Of a stretch of DNA of 64,000 bases, positions 22,491 through 34,079 are shown one piece after another. The number at the start of each line of letters is the position of its first letter. Positions within the stretch are counted from its first letter, which is position 1. Made by a program: the position numbers and the translations under genes. The notes beneath the pieces are model-generated. The model was not told the DNA's origin and did not search any database. It was given only the letters and a program-made list of their open reading frames with translations. The stretch is from Pararge aegeria (Eukaryota; Arthropoda; Insecta; Lepidoptera; Nymphalidae). The stretch is from NCBI RefSeq assembly GCF_905163445.1, contig NC_053201.1, positions 754,001 to 818,000 of the forward strand, read 5' to 3'.

Positions 22491-22604
22491 TCATTTAAAA
22501 CTAATAAAGGGAACCTCCCTTTAAGTTATTGGTATTCACTAATTCGAAAAATTCGAAAAAATAATCAAAATTAATGTATTTCAAGTACTTAGGCACTTTT
22601 GAAA

Positions 22605-22850
22605 CGTCTAGTCTGTCTGTTTGTAGTGACTCTACCATTGGTTCGGAAGGCAGATTCTACCGAGAAAAAGCCGGCAAGAAACTCAGCAGTTACTCTTTTT
22701 CACCATCAACTGTTAACATTTTACATTTTTCAATTTAACATTAATTTTTCTATCTTGTGAGAGATGAATGCCGAACCGGGCTTCCAAGCTACCTTGTCAT
22801 AAAGAAATTAATTAATTGTATAGTAGCCTCGCTGTAATAAATGTGTTTTA
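22605..22850 (-). repeat. repeat family F
   Basis: On the plus strand it reads GTAGTGACTCTACCATTGG, GGTTCGGAAGGCAGATTC and GGCAAGAAACTCAGCAG. Opposite-strand copies end ACTTGAAATAAATGAATTTT (56015-56135, 61020-61090). Confidence 0.65.
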
Positions 22851-23494
22851 AAATATTCTTTAAACTTATGCATTGGTATGTCCAAAAAAAAAATCGAGAT
22901 TAAGTAATTTTACCCTCCATAGTGGGTTTAAATTTGAAGTTAAAATAATTGTTATGGTTTTACTTTTCATTTCATTCGTGTGAACTGTTCGTTTCCCGAG
23001 AATATTCATAAAGCGAAAAAAACGGAAGAAGTTCCTGGCAACAGTTAATTCCTCCTAGTTAATTATAATTAATTCTTCGAATTAAGACCAAGCGGTGTAC
23101 ATTGTTAATTTATGAAAGCTTCAGTGTTGAATAAAATGTAGAAAGTGAATAGTTAATTTGCTCTAATACGCCAAAATAAAGAGGTTTTAAACATATTTTT
23201 ATTTCTAAGTTCGAATTCCGGATCGGGCCAGTAATTTTAGGTTATTGAGTATTCCATTTAAGAAATTTTTAGTGTCAGGTGCCAGGAAATTCACGTCAGT
23301 ACCGGTTATATTATCAGTAATATGAGATATTAAACTTATCGAGTGCCGCCAACTCGCATTGAAACAGAGTGGTGGGTCAATACTCTAATTCCCTCTACTA
23401 TGTGAATGGATAGACACCTGGGATACATAGTTATACCCAAACATACAATGCAATAACATACACATAGCGTCTTCTTTATTCATCAAAGTTGGTT

Positions 23495-24015
23495 AAAAAT
23501 GTGCGCAACGGTGAGCGCTGTAAATTTAACTAGGTGGACCCGGGTTCGATTCCCAGCAGGGGCAATTTGGGAATTTATAATTTCTGAAGCTTCAGACGCT
23601 CGTACTAAATTATTTAAGGTTTTATCGATGCGGCACCCTATAACACCTATTCGTTTTCTTTTTAGTTTTCCTAATCCTAAGGTTGCCTGGCAGAGATCGC
23701 TACTTAGCGATAAGGCCGCCTTTTGTATCCTGCTTCATTCTTCATGTGTTTGTTCTTTTTTTTTGTCTCGTTTTTCTGAGTGGTGTACAAATAAAGAGTA
23801 TAAATAAATAAATAAAATAAGAAAACCTTTTACTATATTGTTTAGACTTAAGATTTTTTTGGAAATAAACATTATGTGTGTTCCGGTGTGATGTCACGTA
23901 GAAAGCGATAAGGTGTATTACTACCATACCCCGTAACCCCTAGCCCGCTATCATTTTAGAATGCATCATCACATGCCACCAGGTGAGATTGCAGTCAAGG
24001 GTTAACTTGTATAGG
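23495..24015 (+). repeat. SINE family C split by a LINE 3'-end insertion
   Basis: The tRNA-like head (GTGAGCGCTGTAAATTTAAC, GGGTTCGATTCCCAGC) at 23500-23600 is separated from the tail (GATGTCACGTAGAAAGCG, GTGAGATTGCAGTCAAGG) at 23885-24010 by a family G copy at 23690-23800. The insert is younger. Confidence 0.65.
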
Positions 24016-24389
24016 ATAAAAAATGTATTTAACAAATATCTTAATGATCCAATAGATATAAATAACCGTCCGCCATCTTTAATACGGCACGGCGATGGAT
24101 ATGTAAAGATTATCATCAAGTCAACTACAGTTATGTCTGCGCGGTACACAGTGGCATTACCATCTGGCGGGTCGAGCCAACCGCTTTGTGTTTTTTGTTC
24201 GGATTTTAATGGAGCACCTTTTATTTGAGACGCATCAGTTTCCTCCAAGAATTATTAGCGGATTTAAGCCATATTGAACTCTGTTTGTAACGGAAAATAC
24301 TAACTATCGGGTAATTTTGTATCGGCCTAAAGTGCCTCCCGTTGGAAGACGCCTTTTGTCCGGCAGTGGACTGTTATAGTAGTATTTTG

Positions 24390-24625
24390 ATGACGCTTTA
24401 ACTTCATAGCTTATTAATTGACTGTGAGATGGTGATAAAAAAAAATACCCGACTAAGTTTGTTGTAGGATTTTCTTAGACCAGGGCGCGTTTGGAACCCT
24501 CGTAGCTTTAGGTTTAAGTTGGCGAACGAAGTTATCCACATCCTCTTACAATTAATTAACATATATGTATGAATGCTTCATAAGTGCCTGATAGGCCTGC
24601 ATGAATAAAGACATTTTAACTACAC
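24390..24625 (+). repeat. repeat family E, long copy
   Basis: Includes the upstream GAGATGGTGATAAAAAAAAA portion, CCCGACTAAGTTTGTTGTAG and a TTGAAT-like end followed by three CTACACTACA units. Confidence 0.65.
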
Positions 24626-24637
24626 TACACTACACTA

Positions 24638-24816
24638 ACGTTGAACAAGGCAATGCCTAAATAAGTAACTCCTAATCTAAGGAGATTCCTAAGCACGCAC
24701 CATACGCTCACCAATAGTTACACCTAAGAGTTGGTGAAATGCTATTTTTCTACAGACATTGCATTTCAAAGTTAGGCATTCCATTTAGGCCATGCCCAGG
24801 TTTAGTGTAAACGGGT
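24638..24816. mobile_element. MITE family L (inverted copy of 52120-52309)
   Basis: GAACAAGGCAATGCCTAAAT AAGTAACTCC at one end and GTAAACGGGTA at the other match, in reverse, the ends of the element at 52120. No coding capacity; terminal sequences are partly complementary. Confidence 0.55.
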
Positions 24817-24894
24817 ATTAGTATACCAATAGTAGGCACAGGCTACCTGCACACTTGCAATATTGTTTGCCAATACTTCAACTCTTCGACAGGC

Positions 24895-25245
24895 AATATG
24901 ATTGGTCATATGCTGAATCATCGTCATCATAACGACCCATTACCATCCAACTACAGAGCACGGGTCTCCTTCCCACAATGGGTAGAGGTTAAGGCCTTAG
25001 TCGACCACGCTAGCTTAATGCGGATTGGTGGACTCCACACGCCTTTGAGAACATTATGTAGATCTCTCAGGCAAACAAGTTTCCAAACAATGTTTTCCTT
25101 CACCGTTGAAGCAAGTAATATTTTAATTACTCAAAACGCACATAACTTGGAAAAGTTAGAGGTGCGTACTGGGATTCGAACTCGGCCCCCGAGTGTGAAG
25201 TCGAGCTCCTACCCAATGCGCTATCACCGCTGCCATACATGTATA
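24895..25245 (-). repeat. tRNA-derived SINE (family A), near full length
   Basis: On the minus strand the head reads AGCGGTGATAGCGCATTGGG, then TCGGGGGCCGAGTTCGAATC, with A- and B-box-like elements, followed by the family body and a (GAT)-rich end near 24915. The best reference copy in the window. Confidence 0.8.
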
Positions 25246-25249
25246 TGCA

Positions 25250-27100
25250 GAATACTGACAGTCAAATTGACGTGTTTGCGGGCAGCCATACGCAATGAGT
25301 GTAGACTATAGTTAAGAAATAAGTCTTAAACCAGTTGTTATCGCGGCAGAGTGACTAGTGAGACTACGTTATGCGTAATGTAAAACAACACCCCTTTTAG
25401 TCACAGTTGAGCAATAAAAACATTATTGTTACGAATAGGTGCGTTGACTCATAATGAAGCAAAACATTTCTCATTAATGTGAGTAATAGAACAGTTACTT
25501 TTTTCCGTATCGAACCTAGCTTGGTTTGTGCTGTCGACTTAACGCCCCACCTACCCGCGTTGGAGAATCATTGTGGGTAAATGCTCCCAGCAGCAGGACG
25601 TTATTATTAACGTCCTACTATTGACTTTATTGACAATTGACTTTATCATTTTTTAATAAATTCCAACAATCCTACTTAATATATACTAAGTAGGATTGTT
25701 GTAATTTACAAGTACTAGTATGTTTATCCATGGTTTTTCTAAGCTTTATTTACGCAGACCGTGTTGCACCCTATTTTCTCTGAATTTAATGCAAACAGCT
25801 ATGAAAGGCTTCCCAGATAAACTAATCTAGCCTAAATTATGCTTAGAATCTGGGCAAGGACGTTCCCAGAAAAAATAACGGTTAAAAAAAACCCAAAAAA
25901 ATTGCAGACTGAAGTCGCGGACATACGCTATATGCAACGAATTACGAAATACCGTTGAACGGTGCATAAGTATAAGTCATAAGGAATATCTTTGTAAAAA
26001 TATTAAATAAAAATAGCATATTTATTGTTCCATACAAAATAATTTAAAACACAATTGTTTACTTATGACAACCCTATTGAAGATAAAAGACCAACACGGG
26101 CATAGTACCTACGGTACGCGACGCGCACCTAAAGTCACTTGATTTAAATTTTGCATGTGATGATGGGGCTGTATCTGATTTCTTTCAGTACAAACTATGG
26201 GTGTGGTTTACTCGAAAACAATTAGCGTTTCGGTTTCACAGATAAGTCTCTGAGACAGATTGTACCTCCATAGACTGTGAAGTTATATTTCGGTTTTTAT
26301 TTACACGTTGTACATATATTTTTTAAAACCTTTAATTAAATTCGACAAAGCTTAAAATTGCAACATATGTAACTGTAATAAACTGGGGTAAATTTCTGCT
26401 TTTGCCTTTTGCCGTGCTTTAGCAGGTGAATACATACATTGTATATCTTGTCAGGGGTTTTTTTTCTCCTACCTACCTATGTTAGCCGTGCTAAAGGGCT
26501 AGCATGCGAGACATGAGATAATGATCTCTACCGGTTACTCGCATTTTTTCTATACATATACCCTACTGGAGAGAGTAAGCGCTTGGTTACATACGGATCG
26601 AAATGGAGAAGCATTGTGTCTGCCCTTTGCCCTAGAGGGGGACTTATGACACAAAGATAGACCCTTAGTCAAAGATTAGTACGTACGCAATCATAAGAGT
26701 TCTATTCGAGTATCGAACCGAATATACTTCCGGGTAAAATATAACTTATCCTAGTTTTTTTAAAGCTCATATTCGTCTGCTCGTATACAGCTGCTACTTT
26801 TGGCGGAACGTTTGTATAAGTTGTCCCGAAATTTGCAACTCTAAAACGAGTGATATATTGTCCATTTTGCAATGACGGTGCAGTTTCGATACGCTAATAC
26901 GGTCTATCGAGCGTATTGTTAGTTATTGAAAAGTGTGAAAGTGAGCTACAGATAAAGCTGAAACGTTAAAATTAATTGGTAATCGTAAATGATTACGGTG
27001 CTACATTATTAGAAATTTATAGAAAGCATCACAAAATCGAGACTTCAGAGCAAAATTCACGCCTTATCCATTATATAAGTCTTTTTAGTTTTCCTAATCC
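25250..27100. other. unassigned region
   Basis: Contains the hairpin at 25664 and a repeat at 26390-26490 shared with 15365. I see no exon with paired splice sites, and no open frame with protein-like composition. Confidence 0.4.
25664..25701. repeat. perfect 15-bp inverted repeat, 8-nt loop
   Basis: CAACAATCCTACTTA and its exact complement TAAGTAGGATTGTTG flank ATATATAC. The right arm has the orientation seen upstream of family I repeats. Confidence 0.85.
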
Positions 27101-27104
27101 TAAG

Positions 27105-27605
27105 ATCGCTACTTAGCGATAAGGCCGCCTTTTGTATCCTGATTCATTCTTCGTGTGTTTGTTATTTTTTTTCTCGTTTTTCTGAGTGGTGTACAAATAA
27201 AGTGTATAAATCCCTACTAATATTATAAATGTCAATGTAAGTTTGTTTACGCTTTCACGCAAAAACTACTTAACCGATCCTCATGAAACTTTGTACACAT
27301 ATTCTTGGAAGTATTAGAAGTATATAGGATACTTTTCATCCTGACATTAAACTCAGTTCCTTTGGGAGAGGGGAGTGTTTGACGATTTTACACCATAACT
27401 CCGACAAATTATAACCGATCTAAATAATTATTTTTGTACTATTGAGGTTATATTATGTGTTTAATTTTTCCTAAACTTTGTGTAGTCCCTCATTTAAGGC
27501 TTAGCGATACTGAATACTTTAAATTTTTTTAGTACTACAACTAAAATTGAACGCCACATCAAACAAAATCAAACGCAGACGAAGTCGCGGGCAACAGCTA
27601 GTAAA
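27105..27605 (+). repeat. LINE 3'-end repeat (G) followed by a Helitron-like repeat
   Basis: 27105-27215 is family G (GATCGCTACTTAGCGATAAG, TGGTGTACAAATAAAGTG). 27208-27605 starts TCCCTACTAATATTATAAAT and ends GACGAAGTCGCGGGCAACAG CTAGT, a complete Helitron-like non-autonomous element with a 5' TC and 3' CTAGT. Confidence 0.65.
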
Positions 27606-27779
27606 CAAATAAACCCGACACAAAAATACTTTATCGTTCAGGTTTAGCGCATTAGAGCTAAAATAATTACTGTCCACTGCTAAATGGATGGAATTAACTA
27701 ACCGCCTGTTCGAGAAACACTACTAAAGTGTAGTGGTTTTTGATGCTCTAATATTTGTCGTGTACGGGTTTCTGTACGT

Positions 27780-27940
27780 TCTGAATTCTGTGTTACAGGC
27801 TCATGAGGCTTAACACCTACGTCTCAGGTTTATGGACATAGGACGGCACGTCGCATGCCCTGAAATTGATGCGCTTTTTATAGGCGATGCTTTTCCACTT
27901 ACCATCAGGTGGGCCATCTGCATGGTCCGACAATACTTAC
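27780..27940 (+). repeat. SINE family D, 3' half
   Basis: CAGGCTCATGAGGCTTAACA, GGCGATGCTTTTCCACTTAC and CATCAGGTGGGCCATCTGC are the clearest version of this SINE's end. Confidence 0.7.
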
Positions 27941-28145
27941 TAATTTCATAAATGCGAAAGTGGAAAGTGGTGAAGGTAGGACAAACAAACAATGTTTGTC
28001 CTACCTTCACGCCCTAATGAGCCAATCTTTATTTCTTCCAATATTTTGGGTTACTTAAAGTAGAGTTAGTTAGAGTAGACTTTTAATCCCAGAAAACAAA
28101 CAGTTCTTACAGGATTTGTGAAAAACTATAATAACTGTAAAAAAA
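27940..28145 (+). repeat. Helitron-like repeat (family I) with a 17-bp hairpin
   Basis: After ATAAATGCGAAAGTGG, arms 27970-27986 and 27994-28010 (GTGAAGGTAGGACAAAC and complement) surround AAACAAT. The right arm continues into the normal repeat body, so the left arm is the inverted extra copy. Confidence 0.7.
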
Positions 28146-28582
28146 TATATGTTTAACTGCTTTTTGTGTGTGTGTATCCGTCTATGTAATTATATCACTG
28201 TAACGGATACGAACATAGCTAAGTTAAGAAACATCGCGTTTAAAAGCTTCAAATTAAAAATAGCCCGTACTCAAGTCGCTCCATCCATGACACATACACA
28301 GATAAGCAAACAAAGAGGTGTTTGTTATACACCCTTCTCCCTGAGTATGTATAAAAAATGCCCTACTTTTTTTAATCCACTACATTTTGTTAAGTGTGAT
28401 GCAGACAAAGCAAACGTTTAAGTGAGTGATGTCACCTGTTTGGATAGTAATAGTAAGAGGATAGTAATAATAAAACAGAAAACCATTCGCCTAAAAGCAG
28501 AGCAACAAGTCTCAGGGTAAGCAAATAGCCACTTCCTGCAACATCCCGCCCTCGGTCCATCCATTTTGGGTACAGGTGTTGA

Positions 28583-28725
28583 CAGTGGCGTGCATTTCAT
28601 ACATGCACAAAAGCACTGCTTACGCTAAAATTTAAATATAGCTCGTATAGAAGTAGGATTTTGACGTTTTTTGCCATTTTCCTGCTGTATGCATACCCTG
28701 GTAAGAAACCCAGTGCACGTCACTG
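28583..28725 (+). mobile_element. hAT-type MITE (family J, short form)
   Basis: Ends CAGTGGCGTGCA and TGCACGTCACTG; flanks GGTGTTGA and GGCGTTCA match at 6 of 8 positions, so the target duplication is old and diverged. Confidence 0.7.
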
Positions 28726-29164
28726 GGCGTTCAGCCTCACGAGCCAGTAATTAGACCGGCAACCACGCCCATAATTTAACTGACTACCTACCTTGTTTTT
28801 ATTTAATTTATTTATGTCTTATTTTTGTTTCTATTCATTTTTTGTTTGTTTTTCTTTTTATTGTTGTGAGCATTATTATTAGTGTTTCTCACTTATCAAT
28901 TTTTGTACCCTAATTTAAAAAAAAAAACTTTGTTCTTGTAGTTCATACATATAATGAGAATAACAATGTAATTAGTGTAAATGGATTTGTCCGTACTAAT
29001 TAATTGATAATAAATAAATAATATGAGCATAACGTGTTCAGAACAGAACACAGCATTATGATATGTTTAAAAATGCATCTTCATCATCATGTTTTATTTT
29101 ATAATTTCAATGCATTAATTTTAATTTTTCATTGTAATATTTTGTTTTATTGTAGAGCACTGCC

Positions 29165-29520
29165 TGAACCTTACTCCTTGAGGGTCTCTTCTCAGAATGA
29201 GTAAGGTTCAGGCCATAGTCTACGCTGGCCAAGTGCGGATTGATAGCTATATTTCACATGCAGTGGCGTGCACTCCATACAATCGCAAAAGCACTGCATA
29301 CCCAAATTATTTTATATAAGTCATAATTTCCATTTTATGCCATATACCTGCTTTATGCATACCCTGGTCAAAAACCCTATGCACGCCACTGTTCACATGC
29401 TTCGAAAACATTATAGGGAAATCTCAGGCGTACTATTTGCTTTCACAGTTAATGGTTATATTCAATTGCTTAAAACGCACATAACACCGAAAAATTAAGA
29501 GGTGCGCACCGGAGATAGAA
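29165..29520 (-). repeat. SINE family A split by a MITE
   Basis: SINE parts 29165-29260 (TGGCCAAGTGCGGATTGATA) and 29400-29520 (CGAAAACATTATAGGG, AAAACGCACATAACACCG) are contiguous once the 29261-29391 element and one target copy are removed. Confidence 0.7.
29261..29391 (+). mobile_element. hAT-type MITE with intact 8-bp duplication
   Basis: CAGTGGCGTGCACTCC to ATGCACGCCACTG, 131 bp. Flanks 29253-29260 and 29392-29399 are both TTCACATG. Inserted into a family A SINE. Confidence 0.88.
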
Positions 29521-29629
29521 CTTTGTTCTTCGAACAGGTGGGGTAAAGACTATAACGCTTTGTATTAGAATAATAATGATTAAAAATTGTAAGGTTAGAA
29601 TTCTAGAAACCTTCGATGCCTGATGTCCT

Positions 29630-29870
29630 CACTGTCAGAGTGGCCTTCAGGTTTGATTACCGGCGGAGGCAATGTGGAATTTATAATTTCTGAATTTTCT
29701 CTGGTCTGGTCTGGTCTGGTGGCTTTCGCCGTGGCTAGTTTATTTACCGACAAAGACGTTAAGCGATTTAGCGTTCCGGTACGATGTCGCGTAGAATCCG
29801 ATTAGGGGTAAGCAATAATTCTAAGACCACCAGCTAAGATTGCAGTCATTGGTTTTAACTTGTATTTTTT
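29630..29870 (+). repeat. SINE family C
   Basis: From a degraded tRNA-like head through GAATTTATAATTTCTGAATT, three GGTCT units, the GACAAAGACGTTAAGCG block, to GATTGCAGTCATTGGTTTT. Confidence 0.75.
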
Positions 29871-30132
29871 TGTTTAATCACAATAACTCTTCATCCATAC
29901 GTCGAACACGAAAAGGAGCGAGTTTCTCCGAGCTTATTGGACCAAACGAATAACGCTATTGTCTCGCTGACCGCAACGGACACTTGCAACGGTCGGCACT
30001 CCCGCGTCATCACAATACGCATTGCAATTTCTATCGGAATCGGTCCGATGCGTCCGCGGGAATTAACTCGCAGCTCCGCAGGGTTGCCAAAATCATTGGC
30101 TTAGTTTCAATTGGAATCGAGCGGTCCATGAG

Positions 30133-30276
30133 CAGTGGCCTGCACTGGGTTTCTTACCAGGGTATGCATACAACAGGAAAATTGCACAAAACGGCAAAAA
30201 ACCTCTTCTAATAAGAGTTATAAATAAATTTTAGTGTAGGCAGTGCTTTTGTGCATGTACGAAGTGCACGCCACTG
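30133..30276 (+). mobile_element. hAT-type MITE with intact 8-bp duplication
   Basis: CAGTGGCCTGCACTGGG to AAGTGCACGCCACTG, 144 bp, inverted relative to the 28583 copy. Flanks 30125-30132 and 30277-30284 are both TCCATGAG. Confidence 0.88.
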
Positions 30277-30967
30277 TCCATGAGTACATGAAACAATGGA
30301 CGGTTTCAGACCAACCAGGTGCGAAAACGGCTCAGGAACAGAAGAAGTACATGAAACATGAAGCTTAAACTAACATCCACGTTATTTTAAATGTCATTTT
30401 CATACATCATGACCCGGTTTCGGAGATTTACGTAAATTTTCAGTAAAATGCCTGTAAAAAAATATCTAGACAACCTATCGCGTTTCTGAACAATTTATCT
30501 TTATCAAAAAAGAAGATAGAAACTACTAGAAAGTTTCAGTAATAACGGAATGAGTACATCAGAGGCTTTTTTAAAGTTCTAAGACTGGAGGGTCGACCCC
30601 GAACAGAGAAAGCATCAGAAGATAGGAATGTTTCAGTAATAAAGAACGCGACCGATCTTCAGCAAACCGGTAGATCTAAATATCAGCACGAGTGACAACC
30701 CTGTCCGCCGAGCGATACAAACGGAAACGTTTACCAACATGGTGGCGTATGCAATATTAAAACAATCAGTCATATAACACAACATATCTTTATTCAACAA
30801 GGGCGTCGAACGTGAGCTAGGCCTTATAGAGACAGGAACGATTCATACGAACCCAATTAAAACAAATGAAATCAATATAATGTTTATTCGAGTAGTCTGT
30901 CCATAAAAAGTTTATCTATAACTACCACTAGTCGCTCAGGGCTTGAGAGTCGATTATCGTTTCGACA

Positions 30968-31026
30968 GAATTTCGTTTCGCCAGATTTTTGTTTTGTGGG
31001 AATTTCGTTTCGCCAGATTTTTGTTT
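30968..31026. repeat. short direct duplication, 32-bp period
   Basis: GAATTTCGTTTCGCCAGATT plus TTTGTTT occurs at 30968 and again at 31000, identical over 27 bases. Both copies are followed or preceded by TTTCGACAG. Confidence 0.75.
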
Positions 31027-31925
31027 CGACAGTAAAAGTACAATCAAAAGGAGCGATGCATTCAGTTTAGTTAAAGTTATATATTTTTCATAAGCTCTTA
31101 CTTATAATTTAAATTTCACGCAATACAAACCATTATATTATGCTACTTCCTATCAGACTTAATTCTGATTCCAATTTCCGATTGGAACTAATTAAAAAGT
31201 ATTTTACTGTTTCATAACTACACTTGATAATAAAACTATTTATTTGAATAAAAATTGATACCGGGATTCTAACTTCGAGCGATGTAACTTACGTTTGTTT
31301 CTACCGGCTACGTATTTAATAAAATTTTAGAATACAAAACACACTATTATAGTTAGATTAAATATCATGTAATACATAATTTTCATGTATCATCAATAGT
31401 TTTCTCAGCGCACGTAATTAATTGAATAGGTAAAATATTCCTTCTTTAGTTACATTATTGTAACTTTCTTAAGGATCTCAATTTTTTTTCCCATTAATTA
31501 TATCCTATTTACTTCTTGATAGTTTACCTTTCTTTTGGCGATGTAATGATTAAAATCTTTAAAATCTATCGAAGGTTATTTGATACAAACTAACAAAATT
31601 CTCTAATCTAAAAAATATTAATATATACTAAAATACTATTATTTCCTCCAAAATATGTGCCAACCCTACTACAGACTTACCTCTTATAATTTGCATTTGA
31701 TAGACTACACTGGAACTATCTAGACTCGGCCGCTAAGCCAGCTAATCTTTCGGGTTTACCAATTTTAATTAGATTTATTTTTAGCACCGACATAAATACG
31801 TCTAAAAATATCCACATAATAAACCTGATTACTTAGGTATTGTTTTTTCCTGTCTGCCCCCTCTAGTCATTACTAATTACACAGCACTTGTTTACTAATT
31901 TGACGAACTACCTGGTGCATAGGTG
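31027..31925. other. AT-rich unassigned sequence
   Basis: No repeat family, open frame or splice-bounded exon stands out. Confidence 0.4.
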
Positions 31926-31929
31926 AGAA

Positions 31930-32165
31930 TCATCATCATCGTCAAAGCTTTACAGCCCTGGATGGGCCTTGGTTAGATCAAGCCCATTTCTCCATTTGAG
32001 GCGGTCAGAAAAGCTGCTTCTTTCCCAAAACCCTCATATCCCTCTTAACACCATCACTTCACCGACCCCAAGGTCGTCCTCGGCCTATACGCCCCTCCAT
32101 GCCCTCCATAAACCTCTTTGGTGCTCTCATGCTCTGCCCATCTCATTCTTAATAGTTTAATGGTT
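31930..32165 (-). mobile_element. LINE 3' coding fragment with (GAT)n tail
   Basis: The minus strand encodes VKTIKLLRMRWAEHESTKEV and a GGHGGAYRPR-like stretch, resembling the end of a retrotransposon reverse transcriptase ORF; an ATCATCATCGTC tract sits at the 3' side. Frameshifts make it a dead fragment. Confidence 0.6.
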
Positions 32166-32179
32166 TTGACGACATTTGG

Positions 32180-32318
32180 CAGTGGTGAGCGTTGCGTTCT
32201 TATAAAGAGAGACCCCGGGTTGGATACCCGGAAGAGACGATTTGAGAATTTATAATTTCTAAAATTTCTCTGGTCCGGTCGAAAACTTCGGCTGTGGCTG
32301 GTTATCACCCTATCGACA
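32180..32318 (+). repeat. SINE family C, cut by a foldback element
   Basis: Head (GTGGTGAGCGTTGCGTTC, CCCGGGTTGGATACCCGG) and body up to ACCCTATCGACAAA, where the 32317 foldback begins. Confidence 0.65.
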
Positions 32319-32460
32319 AAAGATAACTGAACAAAGGTTAATAACTTCTCAACAAAAATAATATGAAATTACCTGCTAAAAGCTTTGACAAAACACTTAG
32401 CAGGTCATTTCATATTACTTTTGCTGATAAATTATTGACCCTTGTTCATTTATCTTTTTA
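32317..32460. mobile_element. foldback/MITE-like inverted repeat, 65-bp arms
   Basis: Left arm starts AAAAGATAACTGAAC and passes AATAATATGAAATTACCTGC; right arm is its diverged complement (GCAGGTCATTTCATATTACT, TTCATTTATCTTTTT). The arms match at most positions with a short spacer at 32381-32396. No open frame. Confidence 0.75.
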
Positions 32461-32634
32461 TTAATCTGTGTTTTAATCTTTTAATTAATCTGAACTTGCA
32501 ATAATTAAAAACATCCAATAGAAATACTGAGTGGACGAATAATATACGAGCGACTAACTTTCTTATTACTGTTATAATTACAAAGTTTATGTACGAAAGC
32601 AAAAGCGACCTAAGAAACCAACTGCCGCAACATT

Positions 32635-32860
32635 CATCCTGGTGGGATTTTGCTTCCGCCGTGGATAGTTACCAACCTACCGATAAAGACGTGCCGCTAA
32701 GCGTTTTATCGTTCCGGTCCGATGTTGCGTGGAAACCGCTTAGGGTATGGCTTTAATATAACTGCTATACTCTTAAAATGTTAGCCCGTTACCATCTTAG
32801 ATTGCATCAACAGCAGAAGAGATTGCAGTCAATGACTAACTTTCAGTGTAAAAAGAAATT
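32635..32860 (+). repeat. SINE family C
   Basis: CCTGGTGGGATTTTGCTTCC, ACCGATAAAGACGTGCCGC and GAGATTGCAGTCAATGACTA, lacking the tRNA-like head. Confidence 0.7.
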
Positions 32861-33784
32861 CATATCTATGCAACAAAATTAAGTGAGTATGTTGCTCCGT
32901 TTCTGCGTGAAACAAGGCTCAAGCAACAAAAATGTATATATATGTCATACCAAAGCCATATATTCGCTAAACGGTGAGCTGAACAACATAGTAAGTACAT
33001 ATAGTATGCTATCGAATTACGATCGAGTGAGGAAATACGCTAGACTGACTGATTATCTTAGCTAATACGGCGATGTGAAGGTGACCAGACATACGAAGCA
33101 ATCTATATTCCATATAGGTATAATTTATTTATATTACTCAGGTAATAACATGGACTGAAGAGAATGTATATCATTATGTATTAACATCTAACCGCGCCTT
33201 CTTCCGCGTACAATTTGTAAATTATATGACTTTCTTATAACCTACCGACCCGTTTCACCCCTTTACTACTAGATATAGAAATTCCTTTTTTGCATTTTTA
33301 GCATCTTTTACTGTTAGGATATATTTATGACTTCTAAGCACATTTTCACTAACGTCGAAAAGCAAAGCCAGCCTTAGTAAGTAACGTCTAGTCGAAGGAA
33401 ATACCTAGTAATAGAGTTGCATTTCATCAAATTTTGTTTTATTTTTTTATCTAGTCAAATGTCACTTTATCTATCCCCTAAACTTTACGATCTGGTGAAT
33501 CGGTGTCGAAACTTTAGACTGCGCCTAACTTCTTCACTATGTTTTGGTGAAACTTTTGTTTTCTACGATTCACGTTCGATAGTGAAAACGGGCATAATTG
33601 TTACTACATCGGTTCACGTTCGGGGGTGGGATGAGTTAGAACCCGATCACATTGTAACTTTTCAAGTTAAATACCTCTAATTTTAATTGCGGAGGAAAAC
33701 ATCGTTAGCAAACCTGAATGCCTAAAAGTTCTCTATAATATTCTCAAGGACGTGTGAAGTCTACCATCAAAAAATTACTTTCAA

Positions 33785-34010
33785 ATGACCATGTGGGATG
33801 GTGATAACAAAAAAAAAACAACCGGCTACCTTTGTTGTAGGCTTATTCTTAGACCAGGGCGCGTTTGGAACCCTCGTAGCTTTAGTATGAAGTTGACGAA
33901 ATTAGTTATCGCCATCAACTCACTTCTTTGTCATATTTTACATGTCATCGCATCAAAAGTGCCATCTATGTGCCTATTTTAATAAAGAAATATTAGACTT
34001 AGACTTTGAA
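33785..34010 (+). repeat. repeat family E
   Basis: GGGATGGTGATAACAAAAAA through GACCAGGGCGCGTTTGGAAC to AATAAAGAAATATTAGACTT. Confidence 0.75.
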
Positions 34011-34079
34011 ACTGCACTAGACTGGCATGGTAGTCTATAGCCCTTCTCATTCTGGTCTGGCCCTGTGGCCCATCGTCAT

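Noticed and set aside
33417..33680. 87-codon plus-strand open frame
   Set aside because: No family resemblance or splice context; could be real but nothing in the sequence supports it.
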